This document shows, one piece after another, positions 1 to 14,110 of a stretch of 64,000 bases of DNA. The notes under the pieces were generated by a model. It had not been told where the DNA came from. It was given only the letters and a program-made list of their open reading frames with translations, and ran no database searches. The translations under genes and the position numbers were made by a program. The stretch is taken from the NCBI GenBank assembly GCA_964059195.1, contig CAXKWD010000002.1:166972559-167036558 (forward strand), in the 5' to 3' direction. Numbering within the stretch: position 1 is the first letter of the stretch; the number at the start of each line of letters is the position of its first letter. Source of the DNA: Ectobius pallidus (lineage: Eukaryota; Arthropoda; Insecta; Blattodea; Ectobiidae).

Positions 1-3000
1 CGCATAACTTTTCATTGCGAATATAACCATGTACATCAACAATAAAAATGTACCATAGTTTACGAGATAAAGGCTTTCGAACCGTTGAAAACGCCTCGCA
101 CGAAAAAAGTCATATCGGCAAAAATTACATATTTTTCAATTCCGCACACTCACGGCATAAAGGAAACTTTCGGAAATAAAAATAAAATCGACGCTAATGG
201 AAGTTGGCAGGGCTGAGAATGCCGGGAAGGCATGCAGCTTCTATTAAAACGCAGGATTGTATACGATTGGAAAAAGAACAGTTTCAACTGCTTTTGCATA
301 TAAATTTATGTTTCCTCGGAAACACAAGACATTTTTGAGATTATATTGTTTATGTAAAAACAATATTTTTTATTCTTGGAGATGAAAGTCGTGCAGGATT
401 TTAGAAAAGTCGATATAAAACCATTTTATCAGCCTAGTACATAAAAACTCCCAAAAGACGAACGTCAAAACATTACATTGCGAATAAAAGCGTGTACATC
501 AACAATAAAAATGTACCGTAGTTTACGAGATAACGGCTGTCGAACCGTTGAAAACGACTCACACGAAAAAAGTCATATCGGTAAAAATAACATCTTTTTG
601 AAATCCGCATACTCACAGCATAAAAGAAACTTTCGGAAATAAAACTAAAATCGACGCTAACGGAAGTTGGCAGGGCTGAGAATCCCGGGAAGGCATGCAG
701 CTTCTATTAAAGCGCAGGATTGTATAAGAGTGGAAAAAGAACAGTTTCAACTGCTTTTGCATATAAACTTATGTTTCCTCGGAAACACAAGACATTTTTG
801 AGATTATATTGTTAATGTAAAAACAATATTTTTTATTCTTGGAGATGAAAGTCGCGCAGGATTTTAGAAAAGTCGATATAAAACCATTTTATCAGCCTAG
901 TACATAAAAACTCCCAAGAGACGAACGTCAAAACATTTCATTGCGAATAAAAGCGTGTACATCAACAATAAAAATGTACCATAGTTTACGAGATAACGGC
1001 TGTCGAACCGTTGAAAACGACTCACACGAAAAAAGTCGTATCGGTAAAAATAACATCTTTTTCAAATCCGCATACTCACAGCATAAAAGAAACTTTCGGA
1101 AATAAAACTAAAATCGACGCTAACGGAAGTTGGCAGGGCTGAGAATCCCGGGAAGGCATGCAGCTTCTATTAAAGAGCAGGATTGTATAAGAGTGGAAAA
1201 AGAACAGTTTCAACTGCTTTTGCATATAAACTTATGTTTCCTCGGAAACGCAAGAAATTTTTGAGACTATATTGTTAATGTAAAAACAGTATCTTTTATT
1301 CTTGGAGATGAAAATCGCGCAGGATTTTAGAAAACTCGAAATAAAAACGTTTTATCAGCGTACTACATAAATCCTCCCAAATGACAAAACGCATAACTTT
1401 TCATTGCGAATATAACCATGTACATCAACAATAAAAATGTACCATAGTTTACGAGATAAAGGCTTTCGAACCGTTGAAAACGCCTCGCACGAAAAAAGTC
1501 ATATCGGCAAAAATTACATATTTTTCAATTCCGCACACTCACGGCATAAAGGAAACTTTCGGAAATAAAAATAAAATCGAGGCTTACGAAAGTTGGCATG
1601 GCTGAGAATCCCGGGAAGGCATGCAGCTTCTATAAAAGCGGAGGATTGTATAAGAGTGGAAAGAGAACAGGTTCAACTGCTTTTGCATATAAACTTATGT
1701 TTCCTCGGAAACACAAGACATTTTTGAGATTATATTGTTAATGTAAAAACAATATTTTTTATTCTTGGTAATGAAAATCGCGCAGGATTTTAGAAAAGTC
1801 AAAATAAAACCATTTTATCAGCCTAGTACATAAAAACTCCCAAGAGACGAACGTCATAACATTTCATTGCGAACAAAACGTTTACATCAACAATAAAAAT
1901 GTACCATAGTTTACGTTATAACGGCTGTCGAACCGTCTCAAACGCCTCACACGAAAAAAGTCATATCGGCAAAAATAACATCTTTTACAATTCCGTATAC
2001 TCACACCATAAAAGAAACTTAGGGAAATAAAAATAAAATCGACGCTAATGGAAGTTGGCAGGGCTGAGAATCCCGGGAAGGCATGCAGCTTCTATTAAAG
2101 CGCAGGATTGTATACGATTGGAAAAAGAACAGTTTCAACTGCTTTTGCATATAAACTTATGTTTCCTCGGAAACGCAAGAAATTTTTGAGATTATATTGT
2201 TAATGTAAAAACAGTATCTTTTATTCTTGGAGATGAAAATCGCGCAGGATTTTAGAAAACTCGAAATAAAAACGTTTTATCTGCGTACTACATAAATCCT
2301 CCCAAATGACAAAACGCATAACTTTTCATTGCGAATATAACCATGTACATCAACAATAAAAATGTACCATAGTTTACGAGATAAAGGCTTTCGAACCGTT
2401 GAAAACGCCTCGCACGAAAAAAGTCATATCGGCAAAAATTACATATTTTTCAATTCCGCACACTCACGGCATAAAGGAAACTTTCGGAAATAAAAATAAA
2501 ATCGACGCTAATGGAAGTTGGCAGGGCTGAGAATGCCGGGAAGGCATGCAGCTTCTATTAAAGCGCAGGATTGTATACGATTGGAAAAAGAACAGTTTCA
2601 ACTGCTTTTGCATATAAATTTATGTTTCCTCGGAAACACAAGACATTTTTGAGATTATATTGTTTATGTAAAAACAATATTTTTTATTCTTGGAGATGAA
2701 AGTCGTGCAGGATTTTAGAAAAGTCGATATAAAACCATTTTATCAGCCTAGTACATAAAAACTCCCAAAAGACGAACGTCAAAACATTACATTGCGAATA
2801 AAAGCGTGTACATCAACAATAAAAATGTACCGTAGTTTACGAGATAACGGCTGTCGAACCGTTGAAAACGACTCACACGAAAAAAGTCATATCGGTAAAA
2901 ATAACATCTTTTTGAAATCCGCATACTCACAGCATAAAAGAAACTTTCGGAAATAAAACTAAAATCGACGCTAACGGAAGTTGGCAGGGCTGAGAATCCC

Positions 3001-6000
3001 GGGAAGGCATGCAGCTTCTATTAAAGCGCAGGATTGTATAAGAGTGGAAAAAGAACAGTTTCAACTGCTTTTGCATATAAACTTATGTTTCCTCGGAAAC
3101 ACAAGACATTTTTGAGATTATATTGTTAATGTAAAAACAATATTTTTTATTCTTGGAGATGAAAGTCGCGCAGGATTTTAGAAAAGTCGATATAAAACCA
3201 TTTTATCAGCCTAGTACATAAAAACTCCCAAGAGACGAACGTCAAAACATTTCATTGCGAATAAAAGCGTGTACATCAACAATAAAAATGTACCATAGTT
3301 TACGAGATAACGGCTGTCGAACCGTTGAAAACGACTCACACGAAAAAAGTCGTATCGGTAAAAATAACATCTTTTTCAAATCCGCATACTCACAGCATAA
3401 AAGAAACTTTCGGAAATAAAACTAAAATCGACGCTAACGGAAGTTGGCAGGGCTGAGAATCCCGGGAAGGCATGCAGCTTCTATTAAAGAGCAGGATTGT
3501 ATAAGAGTGGAAAAAGAACAGTTTCAACTGCTTTTGCATATAAACTTATGTTTCCTCGGAAACGCAAGAAATTTTTGAGATTATATTGTTAATGTAAAAA
3601 CAGTATCTTTTATTCTTGGAGATGAAAATCGCGCAGGATTTTAGAAAACTCGAAATAAAAACGTTTTATCAGCGTACTACATAAATCCTCCCAAATGACA
3701 AAACGCATAACTTTTCATTGCGAATATAACCATGTACATCAACAATAAAAATGTACCATAGTTTACGAGATAAAGGCTTTCGAACCGTTGAAAACGCCTC
3801 GCACGAAAAAAGTCATATCGGCAAAAATTACATATTTTTCAATTCCGCACACTCACGGCATAAAGGAAACTTTCGGAAATAAAAATAAAATCGACGCTTA
3901 CGAAAGTTGGCATGGCTGAGAATCCCGGGAAGGCATGCAGCTTCTATAAAAGCGGAGGATTGTATAAGAGTGGAAAGAGAACAGTTTCAACTGCTTTTGC
4001 ATATAAACTTATGTTTCCTCGGAAACACAAGACATTTTTGAGATTATATTGTTAATGTAAAAACAATATTTTTTATTCTTGGAGATGAAAGTCGCTCAGG
4101 ATTTTAGAAAAGTCGATATAAAACCATTTTATCAGCCTAGTACATAAAAACTCCCAAGAGACGAACGTCAAAACATTTCATTGCGAATAAAAGCGTGTAC
4201 ATCAACAATAAAAATGTACCATATTTTACGAGATAACGGCTGTCGAACCGTTGAAAACGACTCACACGAAAAAAGTCGTATCGGTAAAAATAACATCTTT
4301 TTCAAATCCGCATACTCACAGCATAAAAGAATCTTTCGGAAATAAAACTAAAATCGACGCTAACGGAAGTTGGCAGGGCTGAGAATCCCGGGAAGGCATG
4401 CAGCTTCTATTAAAGCACAGGATTGTATAAGAGTGGAAAAAGAACAGTTTCAACTGCTTTTGCATATAAACTTATGTTTCCTCGGAAACACAAGACATTT
4501 TTGAGATTATATTGTTAATGTAAAAACAATATTTTTTATTCTTGGAGATGAAAGTCGCGCAGGATTTTAGAAAAGTCGAAATAAAACCATTTTATCAGCC
4601 TAGTACATAAAAACTCCCAAGAGACGAACGTAATAACATTTCATTGCGAATAAAACCGTGTACATCAACAATAAAAATGTACCGTAGTTTACGAGATAAC
4701 GGCTGTCGAACCGCTGAAAACGCCTCGCACGAAAAAAGTCATATCGGCAAAAATAACATCTTTTACAATTCTGCACACTCACAGCATAAAAGAAACTTTC
4801 GGAAATAAAAATAAAATCGACGCTTACGGAAGTTGGTAGGGCTGAGAATCCCGGGAAGGCATGCAGCTTCTATTAAAGAGCAGGATTGTATAAGAGTGGA
4901 AAAAGAACAGTTTCAACTGCTTTTGCATATAAACTTATGTTTCCTCGGAAAGGCAAGAAATTTTTGAGATTATATTGTTAATGTAAAAACAGTATCTTTT
5001 ATTCATGGAGATGAAAATCGCGCAGGATTTTAGAAAACTCGAAATAAAAACGTTTTATCAGCGTACTACATAAATCCTCCCAAATGACAAAACGCATAAC
5101 TTTTCATTGCGAATATAACCATGTACATCAACAATAAAAATGTACCATAGTTTACGAGATAAAGGCCTTCGAACCGTTGAAAACGCCTCGCACGAAAAAA
5201 GTCATATCGGCAAAAATAACATCTTTTTCAATTCCGCACACTCACGGCATAAAGGAAACTTTCGGAAATAAAAATAAAATCGACGCTTACGAAAGTTGGC
5301 ATGGCTGAGAATCCCGGGAAGGCATGCAGCTTCTATAAAAGCGGAGGATTGTATAAGAGTGGAAAGAGAACAGTTTCAACTGCTTTTGCATATAAACTTA
5401 TGTTTCCTCGGAAACACAAGAAATTTTTGAGATTATATTGTTAATGTAAAAACAATATTTTTTATTCTTGGTAATGAAAATCGCGCAGGATTTTAGAAAA
5501 GTCGAAATAAAACCATTTTATCAGCCTAGTACATAAAAACTCCCTAGAGACGAACGTCATAACATTTCATTGCGAATAAAAGCGTGTACATCAACAATAA
5601 AAATGTACCATAGTTTACGAGATAACGGCTGTCGAACCGTTGAAAACGACTCACACGAAAAAAGTCATATCGGTAAAAATAACATCTTTTTCAAATCCGC
5701 ATACCCACAGCATAAAAGAAACTTTCGGAAATAAAAATAAAATCGACGCTAACGGAAGTTGGCAGGGCTGAGAATCCCGGGAAGGCATGCAGCTTCTATT
5801 AAAGGGCAGGATTGTATAAGATTGGAAAAAGAACAGTTTAACTGCTTTTGCATATAAACTTATGTTTCCTCGGAAACACAAGACATTTTTGAGATTATAT
5901 TGTTAATGTAAAAACAATATTTTTTATTCTTGGAGATGAAAGTCGCGCAGGATTTTAGAAAAGTCGAAATAAAACCATTTTATCAGCCTAGTACATAAAA

Positions 6001-9000
6001 ACTCCCAAGAGACGAACGTCATAACATTTCATTGCGAACAAAACGTTTACATCAACAATAAAAATGTACCATAGTTTACGTTATAACGGCTGTCGAACCG
6101 TCTCAAACGCCTCACACGAAAAAAGTCATATCGGCAAAAATAACATCTTTTACAATTCCGTATACTCACAGCATAAAAGAAACTTTCGGAAATAAAACTA
6201 AAATCGACGCTAACGGAAGTTGGCAGGGCTGAGAATCCCGGGAAGGCATGCAGCTTCTATTAAAGAGCAGGATTGTATAAGAGTGGAAAAAGAACAGTTT
6301 CAACTGCTTTTGCATATAAACTTATGTTTCCTCGGAAACGCAAGAAATTTTTGAGATTATATTGTTAATGTAAAAACAGTATCTTTTATTCTTGGAGGTG
6401 AAAATCGCGCAGGATTTTAGAAAACTCGAAATAAAAACGTTTTATCAGCGTACTACATAAATCCTCCCAAATGACAAAACGCATAACTTTTCATTGCGAA
6501 TATAACCATGTACATCAACAATAAAAATGTACCATAGTTTACGAGATAAAGGCTTTCGAACCGTTGAAAACGCCTCGCACGAAAAAAGTCATATCGGTAA
6601 AAATAACATCTTTTTGAAATCCGCATACTCACAGCATAAAATAAACTTTCGGAAATAAAACTAAAATCGACGCTAACGGAAGTTGGCAGGGCTGAGAATC
6701 CCGGGAAGGCATGCAGCTTCTATTAAAGCGCAGGATTGTATACGATTGGAAAAAGAACAGTTTCAACTGCTTTTGCATATAAACTTATGTTTCCTCGGAA
6801 ACAAAAGACATTTTTGAGATTATATTGTTTATGTAAAAACAATATTTTTTATTCTTGGAGATGAAAGTCGTGCAGGATTTTAGAAAAGTCGATATAAAGC
6901 CATTTTATCAGCCTAGTACATAAAAACTCCCAAAAGACGAACGTCAAAACATTACATTGCGAATAAAAGCGTGTACATCAACAATAAAAATGTACCGTAG
7001 TTTACGAGATAACGGCTGTCGAACCGTTGAAAACGACTCACACGAAAAAAGTCATATCGGTAAAAATAACATCTTTTTGAAATCCGCATACTCACAGCAT
7101 AAAATAAACTTTCGGAAATAAAACTAAAATCGACGCTAACGGAAGTTGGCAGGGCTGAGAATCCCGGGAAGGCATGCAGCTTCTATTAAAGCGCAGGATT
7201 GTATAAGAGTGGAAAAAGAACAGTTTCAACTGCTTTTGCATATAAACTTATGTTTCCTCGGAAACACAAGACATTTTTGAGATTATATTGTTAATGTAAA
7301 AACAATATTTTTTATTCTTGGAGATGAAAGTCGCTCAGGATTTTAGAAAAGTCGATATAAAACCATTTTATCAGCCTAGTACATAAAAACTCCCAAGAGA
7401 CGAACGTCAAAATATTTCATTGCGAATAAAAGCGTGTACATCAACAATAAAAATGTACCATAGTTTACGAGATAACGGCTGTCGAACCGTTGAAAACGAC
7501 TCACACGAAAAAAGTCGTATCGGTAAAAATAACATCTTTTTCAAATCCGCATACTCACAGCATAAAAGAAACTTTCGGAAATAAAACTAAAATCGACGCT
7601 AACGGAAGTTGGCAGGGCTGAGAATCCCGGGAAGGCATGCAGCTTCTATTAAAGAGCAGGATTGTATAAGAGTGGAAAAAGAACAGTTTCAACTGCTTTA
7701 GCATATAAACTTATGTTTCCTCGGAAACACAAGAAATTTTTGAGATTATATTGTTAATGTAAAAACAGTATCTTTTATTCTTGGAGATGAAAATCGCGCA
7801 GGATTTTAGAAAACTCGAAATAAAAACGTTTTATCATCGTACTACATAAATCCTCCGAAATGACAAAACGCATAACTTTTCATTGCGAATATAACCATGT
7901 ACATCAACAATAAAAATGTACCATAGTTTACGAGTTAAAGGCTTTCGAACCGTTGAAAACGCCTCGCACGAAAAAAGTCATATCGGCAAAAATTACATAT
8001 TTTTCAATTCCGCACACTCACGGCATAAAGGAAACTTTCGGAAATAAAAATAAAATCGACGCTTACGAAAGTTGGCATGGCTGAGAATCCCGGGAAGGCA
8101 TGCAGCTTCTATAAAAGCGGAGGATTGTATAAGAGTGGAAAGAGAACAGTTTCAACTGCTTTTGCATATAAACTTATGTTTCCTCGGAAACACAAGACAT
8201 TTTTGAGATTATATTGTTAATGTAAAAACAATATTTTTTATTCTTGGAGATGAAAGTCGCTCAGGATTTTAGAAAAGTCGATATAAAACCATTTTATCAG
8301 CCTAGTACATAAAAACTCCCAAGAGACGAACGTCAAAACATTTCATTGCGAATAAAAGCGTGTACATCAACAATAAAAATGTACCATAATTTACGAGATA
8401 ACGGCTGTCGAACCGTTGAAAACGACTCACACGAAAAAAGTCGTATCGGTAAAAATAACATCTTTTTCAAATCCGCATACTCACAGCATAAAAGAATCTT
8501 TCGGAAATAAAACTAAAATCGACGCTAACGGAAGTTGGCAGGGCTGAGAATTCCAGGAAGGCATGCAGCTTCTTTTAAAGCACAGGATTGTATAAGAGTG
8601 GAAAAAGAACAGTTTCAACTGCTTTTGCATATAAACTTATGTTTCCTCGGAAACACAAGACATTTTTGAGATTATATTGTTAATGTAAAAACAATATTTT
8701 TTATTCTTGGAGATGAAAGTCGAGCAGGATTTTAGAAAAGTCGAAATAAAACCATTTTATCAGCCTAGTACATAAAAACTCCCAAGAGACGAACGTCATA
8801 ACATTTCATTGCGAATAAAACCGTGTACATCAACAATAAAAATGTACCGTAGTTTACGAGATAACGGCTGTCGAACCGTTGAAACGCCTCGCACGAAAAA
8901 AGTCATATCGGCAAAAATAACATCTTTTACAATTCTGCACGCTCACAGCATAAAAGAAACTTTCGGAAATAAAAATAAAATCGACGCTTACGGAAGTTGG

Positions 9001-12000
9001 TAGGGCTGAGAATCCCGGGAAGGCATGCAGCTTCTATTAAAGAGCAGGATTGTATAAGAGTGGAAAAAGAACAGTTTCAACTGCTTTTGCATATAAACTT
9101 ATGTTTCCTCGGAAACGCAAGAAATTTTTGAGATTATATTGTTAATGTAAAAACAGTATCTTTTATTCTTGGAGATGAAAATCGCGCAGGATTTTAGAAA
9201 AGTCGAAATAAAACCGTTTTATCAGCATACTACATAAGAACTCTCTAGAGACGAACCTCATAACATTTCATTGCGAATAAAACCGTGTAACATCAACAAT
9301 AAAAATGTACCATAGTTTACGAGATAACGGCTGTCGAACCGTTGAAAACGCCTCGCACGAAAAAAGTCATATCGGCAAAAATAACATCTTTTACAATTCC
9401 GAACACTCACAGCATAAAAGAAACTTTCGGAAATAAAAATAAAATCGACGCTAACGAAAGTTGGCAGGGCTGAGAATCCCGGGAAGGCATGCAGGTTCTA
9501 TTAAAGCGCAGGATTGTATAAGAGTGGAAAAAGAACAGTTTCAACTACTTTTCATATAAACTTATGTTTCCTCGGAAACACAAGATATTTTTGAGATTAT
9601 ATTGTTAATGTAAAAACAATATTTTTTATTCTTGGAGATGAAAGTCGCGCAGGATTTTAGAAAAGTCGAAATAAAACCATTTTATCAGCCTAGTACATAA
9701 AAACTCCCAAGAGACGAACGTCATAACATTTCATTGCGAATAAAAGCGTGTACATCAACAATAAAAATGTACCATAGTTTACGAGATAACGGCTGTCGAA
9801 CCGTTGAAAACGCCTCACACGAAAAAAGTAATATCGGCAAAAATAACATATTTTACAATTCCGCACACTCACAGCATAAAAGAATCTTTCGGAAATAAAA
9901 ATAAAATCGACGCTTACGGAAGTTTGTAGGGCTGAGAATCCCGGGAAGGTGCAGCTTCTATTAAAAAGCAGGATTGTATAAGATTGGAAAAAGAACAGTT
10001 TCAACTGCTTTTGCATATAAACTTATGTTTCCTCGGAAACGCAATAAATTTTTGAGATTATATTGTTAATGTAAAAACAGTATCTTTTGTTCTTGGAGAT
10101 GAAAATCGCGCAGGATTTTTGAAAACTCGAAATAAAAACGTTTTATCAGCGTACTACATAAATCCTCCCAAATGACAACTGGCATAACTTTTCTTTGCGA
10201 ATATAACCATGTACATCAACAATAAAAATGTACCATAGTTTACAAGATAACGGCTGTCGAACCGTTGAAAACGACTCACACGAAAAAAGTCGTATCGGTA
10301 AAAATAACATCTTTTTCAAATCCGCATACTCACAGCATAAAAGAAACTTTCGGAAATAAAACTAAAATCGACGCTAACGGAAGTTGGCAGGGCTGAGAAT
10401 CCCGGGAAGGCATGCAGCTTCTATTAAAGAGCAGGATTGTATAAGAGTGGAAAAAGAACAGTTTCAACTGCTTTTGCATATAAACTTATGTTTCCTCGGA
10501 AACGCAAGAAATTTTTGAGATTATATTGTTAATGTAAAAACAGTATCTTTTATTCTTGGAGATCAAAATCGCGCAGGATTTTAGAAAACTCGAAATAAAA
10601 ACGTTTTATCAGCGTACTACATAAATCCTCCCAAATGACAAAACGCATAACTTTTCATTGCGAATATAACCATGTACATCAACAATAAAAATGTACCATA
10701 GTTTACGAGATAAAGGCTTTCGAACCGTTGAAAACGCCTCGCACGAAAAAAGTCATATCGGCAAAAATAACATCTTTTTCAATTCCGCACACTCACGGCA
10801 TAAAGGAAACTTTCGGAAATAAAAATAAAATCGACGCTAACGGAAGTTGGCAGGGCTGAGAATCCCGGGATTGGCATGCAGCTTCTATTAAAGCGCAGGA
10901 TTGTATAAGATTGGAAAAAGAACAGTTTCAACTGCTTTTGCATATAAACTTATGTTTCCTCGGAAACACAAGACATTTTTGAGATTATATTGTTAATGTA
11001 AAAACAATATTTTTTATTCTTGGAGATGAAAGTCGCGCAGGATTTTAGAAAAGTCGAAATAAAACCATTTTATCAGCCTAGTACATAAAAACTCCCAAGA
11101 GACAAACGTCATAACATTTCATTGCGAACAAAACGTTTACATCAACAATAAAAATGTACCATAGTTTACGTTATAACGGCTGTCGAACCGTCTCAAACGC
11201 CTCACACGAAAAAAGTCATATCGGCAAAAATAACATCTTTTACAATTCCGTATACTCACACCATAAAAGAAACTTAGGGAAATAAAAATAAAATCGACGC
11301 TTACGGAAGTTTGTAGGGCTGAGAATCCCGGGAAGGTGCAGCTTCTATTAAAAAGCAGGATTGTATAAGATTGGAAAAAGAACATTTTCAACTGCTTTTG
11401 CATATAAACTTATGTTTCCTCGGAAACGCAATAAATTTTTGAGATTATATTGTTAATGTAAAAACAGTATCTTTTATTCTTGGAGATGAAAATCGCGCAG
11501 GATTTTAGAAAAGTCGAAATAAAACCGTTTTATCAGCATACTACATAAAAACTCTCTAGAGACGAACCTCATAACATTTCATTGCGAATAAAACCGTGTA
11601 ACATCAACAATAAAAATGTACCATAGTTTACGAGATAACGGCTGTCGAACCGTTGAAAACGCCTCGCACGAAAAAAGTAATATCGGCAAAAATAACATCT
11701 TTTACAATTCCGAACACTCACAGCATAAAAGAAACTTAGGGAAATAAAAATAAAATCGACGCTAACGAAAGTTGGCAGGGCTGAGAATCCCGGGAAGGCA
11801 TGCAGCTTCTATTAAAGCGCAGGATTGTATAAGAGTGGAAAAAGAACAGTTTCAACTGCTTTTGCATATAAACTTATGTTTCCTCGGAAACACAAGACAT
11901 TTTTGAGATTATATTGTTAATAAAAAAACAATATTTTTTATTCTTGGAGATGAAAATCGCGCAGGATTTTAGAAAAGTCGAAATAAAACCATTTTATCAG

Positions 12001-14110
12001 CCTAGTACATAAAAACTCCCAAGAGACGAACGTCATAACATTTCATTGCGTATAAAACCGTGTACATCAACAATAAAAATGTACCATCGTTTACAAGATA
12101 ACGGCTGTCGAACCGTTGAAAACGCCTCGCACGAAAAAAGTCATATCGGCAAAAATTACATATTTTTCAATTCCGCACACTCACGGCATAAAGGAAACTT
12201 TCGGAAATAAAAATAAAATCGACGCTAATGGAAGTTGGCAGGGCTGAGAATCCCGGGAAGGCATGCAGCTTCTATTAAAGCGCAGGATTGTATACGATTG
12301 GAAAAAGAACAGTTTCAACTGCTTTTGCATATAAATTTATGTTTCCTCGGAAACACAAGACATTTTTGAGATTATATTGTTTATGTAAAAACAATATTTT
12401 TTATTCTTGGAGATGAAAGTCGTGCAGGATTTTAGAAAAGTCGATATAAAACCATTTTATCAGCCTAGTACATAAAAACTCCCAAAAGACGAACGTCAAA
12501 ACATTACATTGCGAATAAAAGCGTGTACATGAACAATAAAAATGTACCATAGTTTACGAGATAACGGCTGTCGAACCGTTGAAAACGACTCACACGAAAA
12601 AAGTCATATCGGTAAAAATAACATCTTTTTGAAATCCGCATACTCACAGCATAAAAGAAACTTTCGGAAATAAAACTAAAATCGACGCTAACGGAAGTTG
12701 GCAGGGCTGAGAATCCGGGGAAGGCATGCAGCTTCTATTAAAGCGCAGGATTGTATAAGAGTGGAAAAAGAACAGTTTCAACTGCTTTTGCATATAAACT
12801 TATGTTTCCTCGGAAACACAAGACATTTTTGAGATTATATTGTTAATGTAAAAACAATATTTTTTATTCTTGGAGATGAAAGTCGCGCAGGATTTTAGAA
12901 AAGTCGATATAAAACCATTTTATCAGCCTAGTACATAAAAACTCCCTAGAGACGAACGTCAAAACATTTCATTGCGAATAAAAGCGTGTACATCAACAAT
13001 AAAAATGTACCATAGTTTACGAGATAACGGCTGTCGAACCGTTGAAAACGACTCACACGAAAAAAGTCGTATCGGTAAAAATAACATCTTTTTCAAATCC
13101 GCATACTCACAGCATAAAAGAAACTTTCGGAAATAAAACTAAAATCGACGCTAACGGAAGTTGGCAGGGCTGAGAATCCCGGGAAGGCATGCAGCTTCTA
13201 TTAAAGAGCAGGATTGTATAAGAGTGGAAAAAGAACAGTTTCAACTGCTTTTGCATATAAACTTATGTTTCCTCGGAAACGCAAGAAATTTTTGAGATTA
13301 TATTGTTAATGTAAAAACAGTATCTTTTATTCTTGGAGATGAAAATCGCGCAGGATTTTAGAAAACTCGAAATAAAAACGTTTTATCAGCGTACTACATA
13401 AATCCTCCCAAATGACAAAACGCATAACTTTTCATTGCGAATATAACCATGTACATCAACAATAAAAATATACCATAGTTTACGAGATAAAGGCTTTCGA
13501 ACCGTTGAAAACGCCTCGCACGAAAAAAGTCATATCGGCAAAAATTACATATTTTTCAATTCCGCACACTCACGGCATAAAGGAAACTTTCGGAAATAAA
13601 AATAAAATCGACGCTTACGAAAGTTGGCATGGCTGAGAATCCCGGGAAGGCATGCAGCTTCTATAAAAGCGGAGGATTGTATAAGAGTGGAAAGAGAACA
13701 GTTTCAACTGCTTTTGCATATAAACTTATGTTTCCTCGGAAACACAAGACATTTTTGAGATTATATTGTTAATGTAAAAACAATATTTTTTATTCTTGGA
13801 GATGAAAGTCGCTCAGGATTTTAGAAAAGTCGATATAAAACCATTTTATCAGCCTAGTACATAAAAACTCCCAAGAGACGAACGTCAAAACATTTCATTG
13901 CGAATAAAAGCGTGTACATCAACAATAAAAATGTACCATATTTTACGAGATAACGGCTGTCGAACCGTTGAAAACGACTCACACGAAAAAAGTCGTATCG
14001 GTAAAAATAACATCTTTTTCATTCCGCATACTCACAGCATAAAAGAATCTTTCGGAAATAAAACTAAAATCGACGCTAACGGAAGTTGGCAGGGCTGAGA
14101 ATCCCGGGAA
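1..14110 (+). repeat. Large duplicated block, copy 1
   Basis: This roughly 14.1-kb stretch is repeated at 24,986 onward with an offset of 24,985 bp (54 monomers). Rare variants match at that distance: GAATGCCGGG at 216 and 2530 recurs at 25201 and 27515, and CTCCCTAGAG at 5540 recurs at 30525. Private single-base differences I noticed in this copy include GAGACTATAT near 1264, ATTCATGGAG near 5001 and GGCCTTCG near 5165. The left limit is unknown because the window starts inside the block. Confidence 0.9.
31..492 (+). repeat. Reference satellite monomer with three dyads
   Basis: One representative 462-bp monomer. It holds three perfect inverted repeats. The first is GTACAT / ATGTAC with an 11-nt spacer (31-53). 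The second is TGTTTCC / GGAAACA with a 2-nt spacer (309-324). The third is ATATTGTT / AACAATAT with an 8-nt spacer (343-366). CCCGGG and GCATGC palindromes sit close together in the middle in most monomers; this copy has GCCGGG at the first. In the CAGTATC variant monomers the third dyad keeps a G:T-compatible mismatch. The dyads are seen in the sequence; any role in protein binding or cruciform formation is inference. Confidence 0.85.

Noticed and set aside
31..492. CENP-B box (TTCG-N4-A-N2-CGGG pattern) in the monomer
   Set aside because: The TTCG occurrences (TTCGAACCG, TTCGGAAAT) do not have the A and CGGG at the required spacing on either strand.
4600..4782. Repeated 60-108 aa frames throughout the satellite (for example 4600-4782, 9690-10016, 15367-15597) on both strands
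   Set aside because: They recur with the repeat, change frame with single-base indels between monomers, and lack any domain, start context or codon pattern. They are chance frames in tandem DNA.
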